A DNA stretch of 38,182 nt from Rhodospirillales bacterium 69-11. Its GTDB lineage: Bacteria > Pseudomonadota > Alphaproteobacteria > Acetobacterales > Acetobacteraceae. Positions 1 through 7,756 of the stretch are shown in pieces. The notes below the pieces were generated by a model. The model worked only from the letters and a program-made list of their open reading frames with translations, was not told where the DNA came from and did not search any database. Where the stretch lies: assembly GCA_001898425.1 (NCBI GenBank), contig MKTV01000038.1:87217-125398 (forward strand), given 5' to 3'. How positions within the stretch are numbered: position 1 is the stretch's first letter; each line of letters opens with the position of its first letter. The position numbers and the translations under genes are program-made.

Positions 1-48
1 GCCACACGCCGCACGGGCACGACCGGCGATCGCACCCTCCAAAGCGTG

Positions 49-76
49 GATGCCCGGCACGAGGCCGGGCATGACG
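49..76. repeat. REP-like palindromic repeat downstream of ABC binding protein gene
   Basis: Perfect 9-bp arms ATGCCCGGC (50-58) and GCCGGGCAT (64-72) enclose the loop ACGAG, with CGTGG and GACGCG flanks. The reverse complement matches the copies near 4.6 kb and 7.8 kb, so this is a dispersed family in the opposite orientation. It lies about 10 bp past the stop codon of the minus-strand binding-protein gene, where the hairpin could act as a 3' end or terminator. That role is inferred. Confidence 0.7.
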
Positions 77-86
77 CGTGTGGCTC

Positions 87-1670
87 TCAGGCCTTCTTCA
101 CGTTCCAGAAGATCGGGAAGCCGTTCAGGATGTCCGTCAGCGTCCGCCGGAACGCGAAGGGCTGCATCCAGGCGCCGGTCGGGATGTAGGGCACGTCCTG
201 CCAAGCCTGGAGCTGGATGTCGCGGCAGATCCGCTTCTGCTCGTCCACGTTCGTCGCATCCAGGAACTCGCCGCGCAGCGCCTCTATTTTCTCCGAGGTC
301 GGCCAGCCGAACGGACCCGCGCGGCCCATCCCGCGCAGGTAGGACTGCGTCGCCGGATTGAGCGCGATCACGCCGGGGATGTAGTTGCACCACACGCTCC
401 AGCCGCCCTTGTCCAGCCCCTCCTTGTTGGCGAGCCGCGGCAACACCGTGCCCCAGTCCAGCGCCTGGTAGTCGAGGTTGACGCCCACGCGCCGGAACAT
501 GTCCGCGGCGATCTGGCTCATGGCGTTCAGTGAGGGCAGGTCGGTGGGAACGACGAACACCACCTTCTCGCCCTTGTAGCCGGCGGCCTGCAGGTCCCGC
601 TTCACCTTGTCCAGGTCACGCGGCCCCGTCATCACGTCGAGACCGGCCTCGGTCGCGAACGGGCTGCCGGGTAGGAAGAAGCCGCAGCGGTCGTTCCACA
701 GCGACTTGTCCTCGCCCATGACGGCGGTCATGTACTCGGTCTGGTCCACGCCACCCAAAAAGGCGCGGCGGATCGCCGGGTTGTCGAAGGGCGGCACCAG
801 GCAGTTGAAGCGGATCATGCCCATCAGGCCGCCCTTCTCCTTCGCCTCCACCGCGATGTCGCGGTTCTTGCGCAGCAGCGGCAACAGGTCGGGGGTGGGC
901 TGCTCCCACCAGTCGATCTCGCCCTGCTGCAGCGCGCCGGCGGCGGTCGAGGCGTCGGGGATGGTGTGCCACTCGACCCGGTCGACGTGGACGATCTTGG
1001 GGCCGGCCGCGAAGCTGGGCGTGCCCGACGGACGGGGGACGTAGCCGGTGAACTTCTCGTAGACCGCGCGTGCGCCGGCCAGCCGCTCGCTCGCGATGAA
1101 GCGGAACGGGCCGCTGCCGACGATCTCGGTGATCTGCACGTTCACCGGCTGGGAGGAGAAGCGCTCCGGCATCACCGGGCAGAAGCTGGACGGCTTCGCC
1201 AGTGCCGTGGGCAGCAGCGGGAACGGCTTCTTCAGCTTGAAGACGAACGTCTTGTCGGAGGTCGCGGTCAGCTCGTTCGTCACCGCCATCAGGTTCTGGC
1301 CGAACGCGTCGATCTTGCCCCAGCGCTTGATGCTGGCCACCGCGTCGCGCGCCAGCACCTTCTGCCCGTCATGGAACACCAGCCCGTCGCGGAGGGTGAT
1401 GGTCCAGGTCTTGCCGTCATTGTCGACGACGTGCCCGTCCACCATCTGCGGGTGCGGCTGGAAGTTGTCGTCCAGCCCGTAGAGCTGGTCGTAGACCATC
1501 ATGCCGTGGTTGCGGGTGACGAGCCCGGTGGTGAACACCGGATCGAGCAGCGCGAGGTCGGCCTGGGGCGTGAACTTGATGGTCTTGGCGGCATCGGCCG
1601 CCCGCACCGCGGGTGCGGCGAGCGTGGCGGCACCCGCGGCACTGGCCGCGAGGAACTGGCGTCGTTTCAT
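87..1670 (-). CDS. ABC transporter substrate-binding protein, peptide (SBP_bac_5) family, Tat-exported
   Basis: This 527-residue protein is the periplasmic solute-binding component of a peptide/nickel-type ABC importer. The N-terminus MKRRQFLAASAAGAATLAAP is a twin-arginine (RRQFL) signal ending near AVRA-AD, so it is probably exported folded. The body has the family pattern of extracellular solute-binding family 5, including a W-T-I-T-L-R-D-G-L-V-F-H-D-G stretch near residues 90-105, and the length is typical. It is the last gene seen in a minus-strand operon, 18 bp after the aminotransferase stop codon. A weak GGGGG Shine-Dalgarno-like run precedes the ATG. No permease or ATPase genes are in the window; they may lie to the left. 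The ligand is unknown, but the operon context suggests an amide or amine compound handled by the dimethylformamidase-like genes upstream. Confidence 0.9.
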   Translation of the reverse strand: MKRRQFLAASAAGAATLAAPAVRAADAAKTIKFTPQADLALLDPVFTTGLVTRNHGMMVYDQLYGLDDNFQPHPQMVDGHVVDNDGKTWTITLRDGLVFHDGQKVLARDAVASIKRWGKIDAFGQNLMAVTNELTATSDKTFVFKLKKPFPLLPTALAKPSSFCPVMPERFSSQPVNVQITEIVGSGPFRFIASERLAGARAVYEKFTGYVPRPSGTPSFAAGPKIVHVDRVEWHTIPDASTAAGALQQGEIDWWEQPTPDLLPLLRKNRDIAVEAKEKGGLMGMIRFNCLVPPFDNPAIRRAFLGGVDQTEYMTAVMGEDKSLWNDRCGFFLPGSPFATEAGLDVMTGPRDLDKVKRDLQAAGYKGEKVVFVVPTDLPSLNAMSQIAADMFRRVGVNLDYQALDWGTVLPRLANKEGLDKGGWSVWCNYIPGVIALNPATQSYLRGMGRAGPFGWPTSEKIEALRGEFLDATNVDEQKRICRDIQLQAWQDVPYIPTGAWMQPFAFRRTLTDILNGFPIFWNVKKA

Positions 1671-1688
1671 CTGCGTGGAACCCCCGTC

Positions 1689-2924
1689 TTATGGCGTCGT
1701 GGTGAGTCGCGCGACGGCGGCGAACCCCGCCTCCGCCGCATGCAAGGCCGTTTCCACGTCTTCTTCTGTATGGGCGGCGCACAGGAACATGTTATGCCGC
1801 GGGTGAAAGTAGGCGCCGCGCGTCAGCGCGGTGGCGCAGAAGGTCTCGGCGCGGGCGAAGTCGGGATCGTCCTCGAACAGGACCATCGGCATCTGCACCG
1901 GGCCGGTCTGCCGCAGCGCCAACCCGTGCCGCGCCGCGCCGGCCGCGAGCCCGTCGCGCAGCATCTGGCCCAGGCGCTCCATGGTCGGGATCGCCTCGCC
2001 CCGGCGCAGTTCGCGCAAGGTGGCGACGCCCGCCGCCATCGCGATGGAGGAGCACCAGAACGACCCGGTGCTGAACACCTGCGTCGCCGCCTCCCGCCAG
2101 CGGTCCCCGCCGGTGACGGCGGCGAGCGCATAGCCGTTGGCGATCGCCTTGCTCCAGGCGGAGAGGTCGGGCCGCACGCCCACCAGCTCCCACGAGCCGC
2201 CGAGATGCAGGCGGAACCCGGCGCGCACGTCGTCCAGGATCAGCGCGGCGCCGGTCGCGTCGCAGGCCGCGCGCGCCGCCTCGGCGAAGTCCCGCGTCGG
2301 CATTTCCTGGTCGCGGCCGAGATCGTGGCGGAAGGCGCTCACCAGGATGCCGGCGAGGTCGCCGCCCGCCTGGTCCACCGCGTTCCGCAGGCTGGCGATG
2401 TCGTTGTAGTCGTAGTGGATCAGGTGCGCCCGATCCTCGGTCGTGACGCCCGCGAGGGAGGGCGAGCACCAGGGAACCGCGCCGTGATACGCGCCGCGCG
2501 CGACCAGCAGCTTGCGGCGGCCGGTGCCGGCGCGGGCGATGGTGACCGCGACAGTCGTCGCATCCGATCCGTTCTTCTCGAACTGCACCCAGTCGGCATG
2601 CGGGATCGTGTCGACCAGCAGTTCCGCAAGCTCGACCATCGCCTCGCCGGGCCCGTTCATGCAGTCGCCGCGCTCCTGCTGGCGCCGCACCGCCTCCTCC
2701 ACCTCGGGCGCGTGGTGGCCGAGGATGATGGGCCCCCAACTGCACATGAAGTCGGTGTAGGCGTTGCCGTCCACGTCCCAGATGCGCGTGCCGTCCGCGC
2801 GGTCGAAGAACTGCGGATAGCCGGGCCCGATGCGGGCCACGTTCTGGTGCCCCCACATCCCGCCCGGCACCACGCGCCGCGCCCGCGCGCGCAAGGCGCC
2901 ATCGATCGAGTTCGGCAGGGTCAT
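1689..2924 (-). CDS. class III aminotransferase, glutamate-1-semialdehyde aminomutase-like
   Basis: This is a 411-residue PLP enzyme of fold type I. Visible motifs are E-K-N-G-S-D-A-T (about residues 116-123, phosphate-binding region), A-Y-H-G (145-148), I-L-D-D-V-R-A-G-F-R (229-238, with the Asp that binds the pyridine nitrogen) and S-A-W-S-K-A-I-A-N-G (255-264). Lys259 is the expected Schiff-base lysine. The family includes GSA aminomutase and many omega-transaminases. Because this gene lies in a catabolic operon rather than with tetrapyrrole genes, a transaminase acting on an amine released by the neighbouring amidohydrolase is more likely than haem synthesis. That is inference. The start ATG overlaps the stop codon of the upstream dimethylformamidase-like gene by 4 bp (ATGA), implying translational coupling. 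Confidence 0.9.
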   Translation of the reverse strand: MTLPNSIDGALRARARRVVPGGMWGHQNVARIGPGYPQFFDRADGTRIWDVDGNAYTDFMCSWGPIILGHHAPEVEEAVRRQQERGDCMNGPGEAMVELAELLVDTIPHADWVQFEKNGSDATTVAVTIARAGTGRRKLLVARGAYHGAVPWCSPSLAGVTTEDRAHLIHYDYNDIASLRNAVDQAGGDLAGILVSAFRHDLGRDQEMPTRDFAEAARAACDATGAALILDDVRAGFRLHLGGSWELVGVRPDLSAWSKAIANGYALAAVTGGDRWREAATQVFSTGSFWCSSIAMAAGVATLRELRRGEAIPTMERLGQMLRDGLAAGAARHGLALRQTGPVQMPMVLFEDDPDFARAETFCATALTRGAYFHPRHNMFLCAAHTEEDVETALHAAEAGFAAVARLTTTP

Positions 2925-4630
2925 GCGTCGTCTCCGCGTTCGGTCCAGGGGATCGGCGTGGGGTCCATGAAGCGCCGCAGCACGTTGCCGGTGATGCGGC
3001 TCACGTTGTTCTCGTAGCCATCGTGCGAGAGCGAGCAGACCCAGGCGATCGAGCCGGTGGTGAACACCGCACCGCCATTCGCCGTCGGGAACAGCGTCAT
3101 GTCCGCCCGCACCCGCGCGTTCTGCTCGCCGGTCAGGCCGCGATGCGTGGTGCGGAACTCCTCGGGCGAGGGCAGGCCGCCATAGCCGATGCGGTCCGCC
3201 GTCGCGAGCAGCAGCAGCGAGGGCGGCGAGCCCAGGGAGGCGTCGGCACGGTCGATCTCCAGCCCCGCGGCGCCGTTCCCGCGCAGGCCGAAATCGCCGA
3301 TGGTTTCATCCGTACCGATCCCCTCGAACACGAAGGCGGCGTTCGGATCGTGGCTGTCGGGCAGCCTTCGGTAGGAGGCCGATCGGTCGAACACCTGCGC
3401 GTCGAACCCCACGCCCACCAGCCGCTGCGGCGGCCGGCCGTTCGCGCGCCACAACCCGCTGGGTTCGCCGGTGAAGGACAGGCCGTTCTCGCCGGGCTCG
3501 CCCTCCCACGTGCGGGTGCCCTGCATGCCGCGGCGAATCTCCATCGTGTGCGGGCGCCTGGGGTGCCAGCCGATCCGCCAGTAGAAGCCGTTGCCGCCGA
3601 GATACATGTGCCGTCCGCCCGCCTGCTGGTAGGCGGCGAAGGCGTTCAGCATGCGTTCGGAGAAATACTCGGGATGCGAGACGGTGATGACGCAGGCATA
3701 GGGCGACAGCACCTGCGCGCCGTGGTGATGGATGTCCTCGTCGGTGACGACGTCGTACTCGATCCCCTGCGCTTCCAGCCAGTCGAGCAGATGCGTGTCG
3801 TTGACGTAGTTGAACGTGTTGCCGCGCGGCCGCATGTTCAGGATCGGCCGCGCCGCGCCCGAATAGCACCAGCCGCTGCCGTCGCTGTGCGTGTCGTAGG
3901 TCGACAGGCCCAGCTCGCGATGCTCCTGCAGGTAGACGTCGTCCAGCGAGAGGACCATCAGCCCTTCCAGCATGCTCTCCGCATGGGTCTGGTCGAGCCG
4001 CAGCGCCTGGTTCGCGTAGGCGAGGAAGGTCGCCGTCGCCGCGACCACGGCCACGCGCGCGCGCGGCTTGCCGATCGGCGCACGGACGAAGAACGGCACG
4101 TAGCTCTCCACCGCCACGCCGTCTTGCCGCGTCGCGCGCAGCCGCAGCGCATGGAAGCCGGAGCGCCAGTCGGCGGGGATGGTCACCTGCAGGTCGGGCG
4201 ACCAGCCGCAATCGAGCATGTCGTCGTCGTGGAACTGGATGGCGCCGTATTGATCCGGCGCCTCGGTCCAGCTCTGCGTCCGCCCGGTCCAGTTCGCGCC
4301 GGTCATCGCGCGGGTCGGCATGTGCCGCAGCACGCCATGCAGTCCGTTCGGGGAGCGGTCGTGGATCGTCTCGGTCTCCATGCCGACCGAGAAGTCCCAG
4401 GCGGCGACGAGCAGCGGGTCCGCGAGATCGGGCACGACGCGCTCGCAGAGAAGCTGCAGCGCCTCGGGTGAGAGCGGGGCGGCATAGAGACGCGGCCGGT
4501 CGATCTTCCCGTTGAGATGCGCGGTCGTGCGGCCGTCCGGGTCGCGCAAGTGGGCGGCGATGGTGAGGGCCCCCTCCGTCATGGCCGGGCCTGACTCGGC
4601 CATCCCCACCGCCGCCGCCCTCTCCGTCAT
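2921..4630 (-). CDS. N,N-dimethylformamidase large-subunit-like protein, C-terminal ORF of a split gene
   Basis: These 569 residues cover most of the dimethylformamidase beta-like family: the end of the N-terminal lectin-like domain (A-H-L-N-G-K-I-D-R-P-R-L) and the whole glutamine-amidotransferase-like catalytic part. Family landmarks are L-A-Y-A-N, G-L-S-T-Y-D-T-H (near residue 244), the V-S-H-P-E-Y motif (His319, Glu321, Tyr322), M-Y-L-G-G-N-G-F-Y-W and the C-terminal N-G-G-A-V-F-T-T-G-S-I. The known enzyme holds mononuclear iron by Tyr and Glu ligands, and HPEY is my candidate for the carboxylate ligand. The N-terminal part is encoded in a different frame (4627-5247). The break lies in a repeat insertion, and the ATG chosen here comes from the repeat and overlaps the previous stop codon as ATGA. 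It may be made by re-initiation, or the locus may be a pseudogene. The substrate is probably an amide, not necessarily dimethylformamide. Confidence 0.75.
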   Translation of the reverse strand: MTERAAAVGMAESGPAMTEGALTIAAHLRDPDGRTTAHLNGKIDRPRLYAAPLSPEALQLLCERVVPDLADPLLVAAWDFSVGMETETIHDRSPNGLHGVLRHMPTRAMTGANWTGRTQSWTEAPDQYGAIQFHDDDMLDCGWSPDLQVTIPADWRSGFHALRLRATRQDGVAVESYVPFFVRAPIGKPRARVAVVAATATFLAYANQALRLDQTHAESMLEGLMVLSLDDVYLQEHRELGLSTYDTHSDGSGWCYSGAARPILNMRPRGNTFNYVNDTHLLDWLEAQGIEYDVVTDEDIHHHGAQVLSPYACVITVSHPEYFSERMLNAFAAYQQAGGRHMYLGGNGFYWRIGWHPRRPHTMEIRRGMQGTRTWEGEPGENGLSFTGEPSGLWRANGRPPQRLVGVGFDAQVFDRSASYRRLPDSHDPNAAFVFEGIGTDETIGDFGLRGNGAAGLEIDRADASLGSPPSLLLLATADRIGYGGLPSPEEFRTTHRGLTGEQNARVRADMTLFPTANGGAVFTTGSIAWVCSLSHDGYENNVSRITGNVLRRFMDPTPIPWTERGDDA

Positions 4631-4656
4631 GGCCGGGTCGAGCCCGGCCATGACGG
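4577..4656. repeat. pair of REP-like palindromes inserted in the dimethylformamidase-like gene
   Basis: Two copies about 48 bp apart lie in the same orientation. The right copy (4626-4654) has perfect 12-bp arms GTCATGGCCGGG and CCCGGCCATGAC around the loop TCGAG. The left copy (4578-4604) is a decayed version (GTCATGGCCGGG, then CCTGA, then CTCGGCCATC). The sequence between them is a GCC-rich spacer. On the minus strand they encode a repeated M-A-G-L-D-P-A-M-T-E-like peptide. The reading frame of the host gene changes across this insert, so it is an insertion relative to the ancestral gene. Confidence 0.85.
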
Positions 4657-5247
4657 CGAACGGACCGTCGCCATGTCCGACCGGTCGCGGCCCGCCTGCG
4701 TGTCGAGCGACACCTGCACGACCGACAGCGAGCCGCTGGTCGCGTCGTAGCTCGCGCCGACGAACACCCATTCGCGTTCCAGCAGCCGCCGCGTCGTCGC
4801 CACGCGGCCGACGCCCGAAACGACCAGCTCGAGGCACCCGTCCGTGGTCAGCCCGAACCGCCACGCGCCGGGACCGTCGTCGCGCGACGCGGCATCGTCG
4901 CACCAGCGCGCCAGGATCGTCTGCGCCCCCGCCTCCAGCCGCGTCGGCCACAGGAAGCAGCCGACCGAAAAGCCACGCAGCCCCGTCAGCACCGGCGCTG
5001 CCGGCACGATCGCGCAGGATCCGGGATGGATCGGCTGGTGGCGCAGCGCCACCGGTCCGTCGATCGGGGTGCCGGGTTCCGTGACCTGCAACCCCGGCCC
5101 GTTCGGGTCGGGATCGGCGAGGCGCACGCGCACCACCGTCGCCTCCGCCTGCGTCAGCGTGGCGCTGGAGAGGTGGAATCCGATCGGCTCGCCAGGGGAG
5201 ACGATCAGCGGCCACGCGTAGCCGAGGACGCTGTTGGTATCGATCAT
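4627..5247 (-). CDS. N,N-dimethylformamidase large-subunit-like protein, N-terminal ORF of a split gene
   Basis: This 206-residue ORF begins MIDTNSVLGYAWPLIVSPGE, the usual beginning of the dimethylformamidase large-subunit family. It continues through R-L-A-D-P-D-P-N-G-P-G and a laminin-G/concanavalin-like beta-sandwich (F-S-V-G-C-F-L-W-P-T; W-R-F-G-L-T-T-D-G; W-V-F-V-G-A-S-Y-D-A). It stops at TGA inside the right palindrome of the inserted repeat, after W-P-G-S-T-R-P, and the rest of the protein continues in another frame. The start is supported by GAGGAC 8-11 bases upstream, and the small alpha-like gene ends 16 bp before it. The last residues (about S-P-S-W-P-G-S-T-R-P) are repeat-derived. 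Whether the two halves assemble or the gene is dead cannot be read from the sequence. Confidence 0.7.
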   Translation of the reverse strand: MIDTNSVLGYAWPLIVSPGEPIGFHLSSATLTQAEATVVRVRLADPDPNGPGLQVTEPGTPIDGPVALRHQPIHPGSCAIVPAAPVLTGLRGFSVGCFLWPTRLEAGAQTILARWCDDAASRDDGPGAWRFGLTTDGCLELVVSGVGRVATTRRLLEREWVFVGASYDATSGSLSVVQVSLDTQAGRDRSDMATVRSPSWPGSTRP

Positions 5248-5263
5248 CGTGCGAAGTCCTCGG

Positions 5264-5593
5264 TCACTCGGGCAAGCTGTTGCCGGTCAGCGCTTCCCAG
5301 CGCAGGCGGAAGATCTCCCACTCCGCGTCCTCGACGCGGGTGAAGACGCGGTTCGGGAACGTCTCCATCGGCACACCGCGCTTCTCCGGCAGGCGTCCCA
5401 GCATCCAGCGGCGGTTCGGCTCCAGCGTGACCAGCACCCAGCGGCCGGTCACGCCGGACCAGCGCATGCGGTGCAGCACCTTCTGCAGCTCGTCGCTGTG
5501 CGGGCCCTTCGGCTTGCGGCGGAATTCCTCGACGAGGTCGAGCCGCGCCGGGTCGATCTCGTAATGGGCGGCGGCTGGGTCGTTGACGAGCAT
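5264..5593 (-). CDS. small protein resembling the dimethylformamidase alpha subunit
   Basis: The product is a 109-residue soluble protein without a signal peptide. It is directly upstream of the dimethylformamidase-large-subunit-like gene and on the same strand, the order seen for the small (alpha) and large (beta) subunits of dimethylformamidase. The pattern L-Q-K-V-L-H-R-M-R near residues 36-44, then G-R-W-V-L-V (50-55), then a Trp-rich helix E-W-E-I-F-R-L-R-W-E (91-100), resembles what I recall of the alpha subunit, which is somewhat longer (about 130 residues). The start ATG follows GAGG at a spacing of about 6. I judge it a likely partner subunit of the large protein. The match is by layout and weak motifs, so an unrelated small conserved protein remains possible. 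Confidence 0.65.
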   Translation of the reverse strand: MLVNDPAAAHYEIDPARLDLVEEFRRKPKGPHSDELQKVLHRMRWSGVTGRWVLVTLEPNRRWMLGRLPEKRGVPMETFPNRVFTRVEDAEWEIFRLRWEALTGNSLPE

Positions 5594-5654
5594 CTCGGGC
5601 CTCGGGCGGGTCAGGGCGGGGCGATCGGGAGGTGTGCGATCAGGACGTCCGCGA

Positions 5655-6407
5655 TCAGGACGGGGCGAAGGGCGGTGGTGCGGTGAAATGCGGCTGGCCG
5701 ATCACGACGCGGCCGGCCTCGATGTCGGTGAGCAGGCGCAGCAGCGTCGCGCCGCCCTCGACCGTGTCGTTGCGGATCGCGGTGCGCACCGCGGCCGGAT
5801 CGCGCGCGCGCATGGCGTCGATCACGTCGAGATGCCGGTGCCGGCCGGGATAGGTCGGCGGCGCGTGCGGATACTGGTAGTTCAGCAGCGGGCCGTTGCG
5901 CAGCCAGAGCGTCTCGATGATGCCGAGAAGTTCGGGCATCGCGGCGGTGCGATAGACGCGGTGGTGGAAGCGCCAGTTGGCGCGCACCGCGTCCGGCCAG
6001 TCTTCCGCGGCCTGGGCGGCGAGAAGATCGGCGTGCAGCGCCTCGAGCTCCTCGACCACCGCACGCGTGCTGCGCGGCGCGGCTTCGGCCGCGGCGAGAC
6101 CTTCGAGTTCGAGCCGGATGCGGCGCAGCTCTTCGTACTGCGCGAGCGAGAGATGAGCGACGGTGATCGCCCGATTGGCCTGCATCTCCAGCCCGCGTTC
6201 CCGCACGAGCTGCATGACCGCTTCGCGCACCGGGGTCTCCGAGACGTGCAGCGCGGCGGCGAGTTCCCGGATCTTGAGCCGCTGGCCGGGCCAGAGCCGG
6301 CCTTCCATCAGCGCGGTCCGCAGCTCCTCGTAGACGCGGCCGGCGAGGTTGTCGCGGGCGATCGGGGCGAAGCCGGGATCGGAGAGGAACGAGCCGGTGG
6401 CGGGCAT
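5655..6407 (-). CDS. GntR-family transcriptional regulator, FCD (FadR) subfamily
   Basis: This 250-residue regulator has an N-terminal winged helix (residues about 18-85: V-Y-E-E-L-R-T-A-L-M-E-G-R-L-W-P-G-Q, then S-E-T-P-V-R-E-A-V). An all-helical FCD ligand-binding domain follows, with the metal-site pattern W-R-F-H-H-R-V-Y and later G-R-H-R-H-L-D-V-I-D-A-M. FCD regulators usually bind small carboxylates or sugar acids through a metal and repress neighbouring catabolic genes. It is the first gene of the operon that continues into the amidase-like genes, 61 bp upstream of the next one. I chose the ATG at 6407; an ATG at 6422 adds five residues but sits inside the palindromic operator candidate. 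No Shine-Dalgarno sequence is visible before either. A -10-like TATCGT ends six bases before 6407, suggesting a leaderless message. Confidence 0.88.
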   Translation of the reverse strand: MPATGSFLSDPGFAPIARDNLAGRVYEELRTALMEGRLWPGQRLKIRELAAALHVSETPVREAVMQLVRERGLEMQANRAITVAHLSLAQYEELRRIRLELEGLAAAEAAPRSTRAVVEELEALHADLLAAQAAEDWPDAVRANWRFHHRVYRTAAMPELLGIIETLWLRNGPLLNYQYPHAPPTYPGRHRHLDVIDAMRARDPAAVRTAIRNDTVEGGATLLRLLTDIEAGRVVIGQPHFTAPPPFAPS

Positions 6408-6412
6408 GCCGG

Positions 6413-6441
6413 GACGATACATGATATATCGATCGTCACAA
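6413..6441 (-). promoter_or_regulatory. putative promoter and operator of the GntR gene
   Basis: An AT-rich island stands out in very GC-rich DNA. On the minus strand TTGTGA (6436-6441), a 16-bp spacer and TATCGT (6414-6419) resemble -35 and -10 hexamers. The inverted repeat GACGAT (6413-6418) / ATCGTC (6432-6437), with the inner palindrome GATATATC (6423-6430), overlaps them, as expected for an autorepressing FCD regulator. The operator could also control the divergent dehydrogenase gene. Confidence 0.5.
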
Positions 6442-6566
6442 GGGCTCGACGCTCCGCGCGCGGTGCGGGCTTCCCCGTCGCACATGCCCGTGCTGCCGCA
6501 ACTGGCGGGATCGGCCTCCGTTCGGGGTGCATGCCGCCCCTGCAGCCCGTTCCGGAGTTTCCCGCC

Positions 6567-7712
6567 ATGTCCCGCGATCGCTCTTCCATGCCGCGCGCCG
6601 CGCTGCAGCCCGACCGCCGCGAACTCCTGCGGTGGAGTTCCATGCTGGCGATGGCCTCGGGGATCGGCGGCGGGATCGGTTCGGCCCAGGCGGCGCAGTC
6701 GTCGCCGCAGGGTGGAGCGTCGGAGCCTGCCAGCCTCAGCAAGAAGATGATCGGCTACATGCTTGCGCATGAGCAGTTCCCGATCGGCGACATCCTCCGG
6801 ATCGGCAAGAACGCCAGCCAGGCCGGGTTCGACGTGCTCGCGACCAGCGACCACTTCCAGCCCTGGCAGGCCAATCAGGGCCATTCGAGCATGGCCTGGG
6901 TGTCGATCGGGGCGCTGGGTGCGCAGACCGGCCAGGCCTGGATGGGCACGACCGTCACCTGTCCCACCTTCCGCTACAACCCCGCGGTGGTCGCGGAAGG
7001 CTTCGCCTCGCTCGCGCGGCTCTATCCGGGCCGCATCTTCCTGGGCGTGGGATCGGGCGAGGCGCTCAACGAGCAGGCTGCCACGGGCGAGTGGCCCAAA
7101 TGGCAGGAGCGCTGGGATCGCCTGATCGAGGCCATGGCGATCATCCGCGGGCTCTGGTCGGGGCAGGACGTCGCCCACAAGGGCCAGTACTACACGGTGA
7201 ACGCGCGGCTCTACGATCCGCCGCCGCAGCCCATCCCGCTGCTCGCCGCGGCAAACGGCAAGAAATCCATGCGCCTCGCCGGCCAGCATGCGGACGGGCT
7301 GGTCACCGATCCCGCCACCTGGAAGAAGCACAAGCAGGAGTGGCAGGAGGGGGCGGCGAAGGCCGGCAAGGATCCGTCGAAGATGCCCGTGCTGGTCGAG
7401 CACTATGTCGTCGTGGGCGACAAGAGCGACGCGCAGCAGGCCGCCGAACTCTGGCGCTTCGGGCCGAAGGCGTTCGACACGCTGTACAACGTGCGCGACC
7501 CGGCGGAGATCCAGCGGCGCGCCGAGGCCAACACGCCGATCGAGAAGGTACTCTCGAGCTGGACCGTCAGCCCCGATCCGGAGGCGCACATCCAGGCGGT
7601 GCACGAGCTGTTCGACAGCGGCGTCACCATCGTCAACACGCATTCCGGCCAGGCCGACCAGAACAAGGTCGTCGACTTCTACGGCAACAAGGTCATCCCC
7701 AAGCTGGGATGA
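6567..7712 (+). CDS. Tat-exported F420-dependent dehydrogenase, FGD-like (LLM superfamily)
   Basis: This 381-residue protein has a TIM-barrel luciferase-like fold of the F420-dependent glucose-6-phosphate dehydrogenase group. Diagnostic stretches are T-S-D-H-F-Q-P-W (93-100), T-F-R-Y-N-P-A-V-V (134-142) and L-G-V-G-S-G-E-A-L-N-E (159-169). By comparison with mycobacterial FGD, His96, Trp100 and Glu165 would be the active-site residues. The first 42 residues look like a twin-arginine signal (D-R-R-E-L-L-R-W then a hydrophobic Ala/Gly run ending S-A-Q-A), so the enzyme probably works outside the cytoplasm, like the Tat-translocated FGD2 group. GGAG at 6553-6556 supports the ATG. It is divergent from the GntR regulator and converges on the CoA-transferase genes. 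Substrate unknown. FMN as cofactor is the alternative, but the FGD-type residues favour F420. Confidence 0.88.
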   Translation: MSRDRSSMPRAALQPDRRELLRWSSMLAMASGIGGGIGSAQAAQSSPQGGASEPASLSKKMIGYMLAHEQFPIGDILRIGKNASQAGFDVLATSDHFQPWQANQGHSSMAWVSIGALGAQTGQAWMGTTVTCPTFRYNPAVVAEGFASLARLYPGRIFLGVGSGEALNEQAATGEWPKWQERWDRLIEAMAIIRGLWSGQDVAHKGQYYTVNARLYDPPPQPIPLLAAANGKKSMRLAGQHADGLVTDPATWKKHKQEWQEGAAKAGKDPSKMPVLVEHYVVVGDKSDAQQAAELWRFGPKAFDTLYNVRDPAEIQRRAEANTPIEKVLSSWTVSPDPEAHIQAVHELFDSGVTIVNTHSGQADQNKVVDFYGNKVIPKLG

Positions 7713-7756
7713 GACCGGTCCGGCGGAGGTGCGACACCTGCGTGCCGCACCCCAGC

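Noticed and set aside
966-3017. 683-codon plus-strand open frame opposite the binding-protein and aminotransferase genes
   Set aside because: It is rich in Arg, Gly, His and Val as typical of antisense frames in GC-rich DNA, while the minus strand has clear family motifs throughout.
4600-4660. Programmed ribosomal frameshift in the dimethylformamidase-like gene
   Set aside because: There is no slippery heptamer, and the frame change coincides with a dispersed repeat; insertion explains it better.
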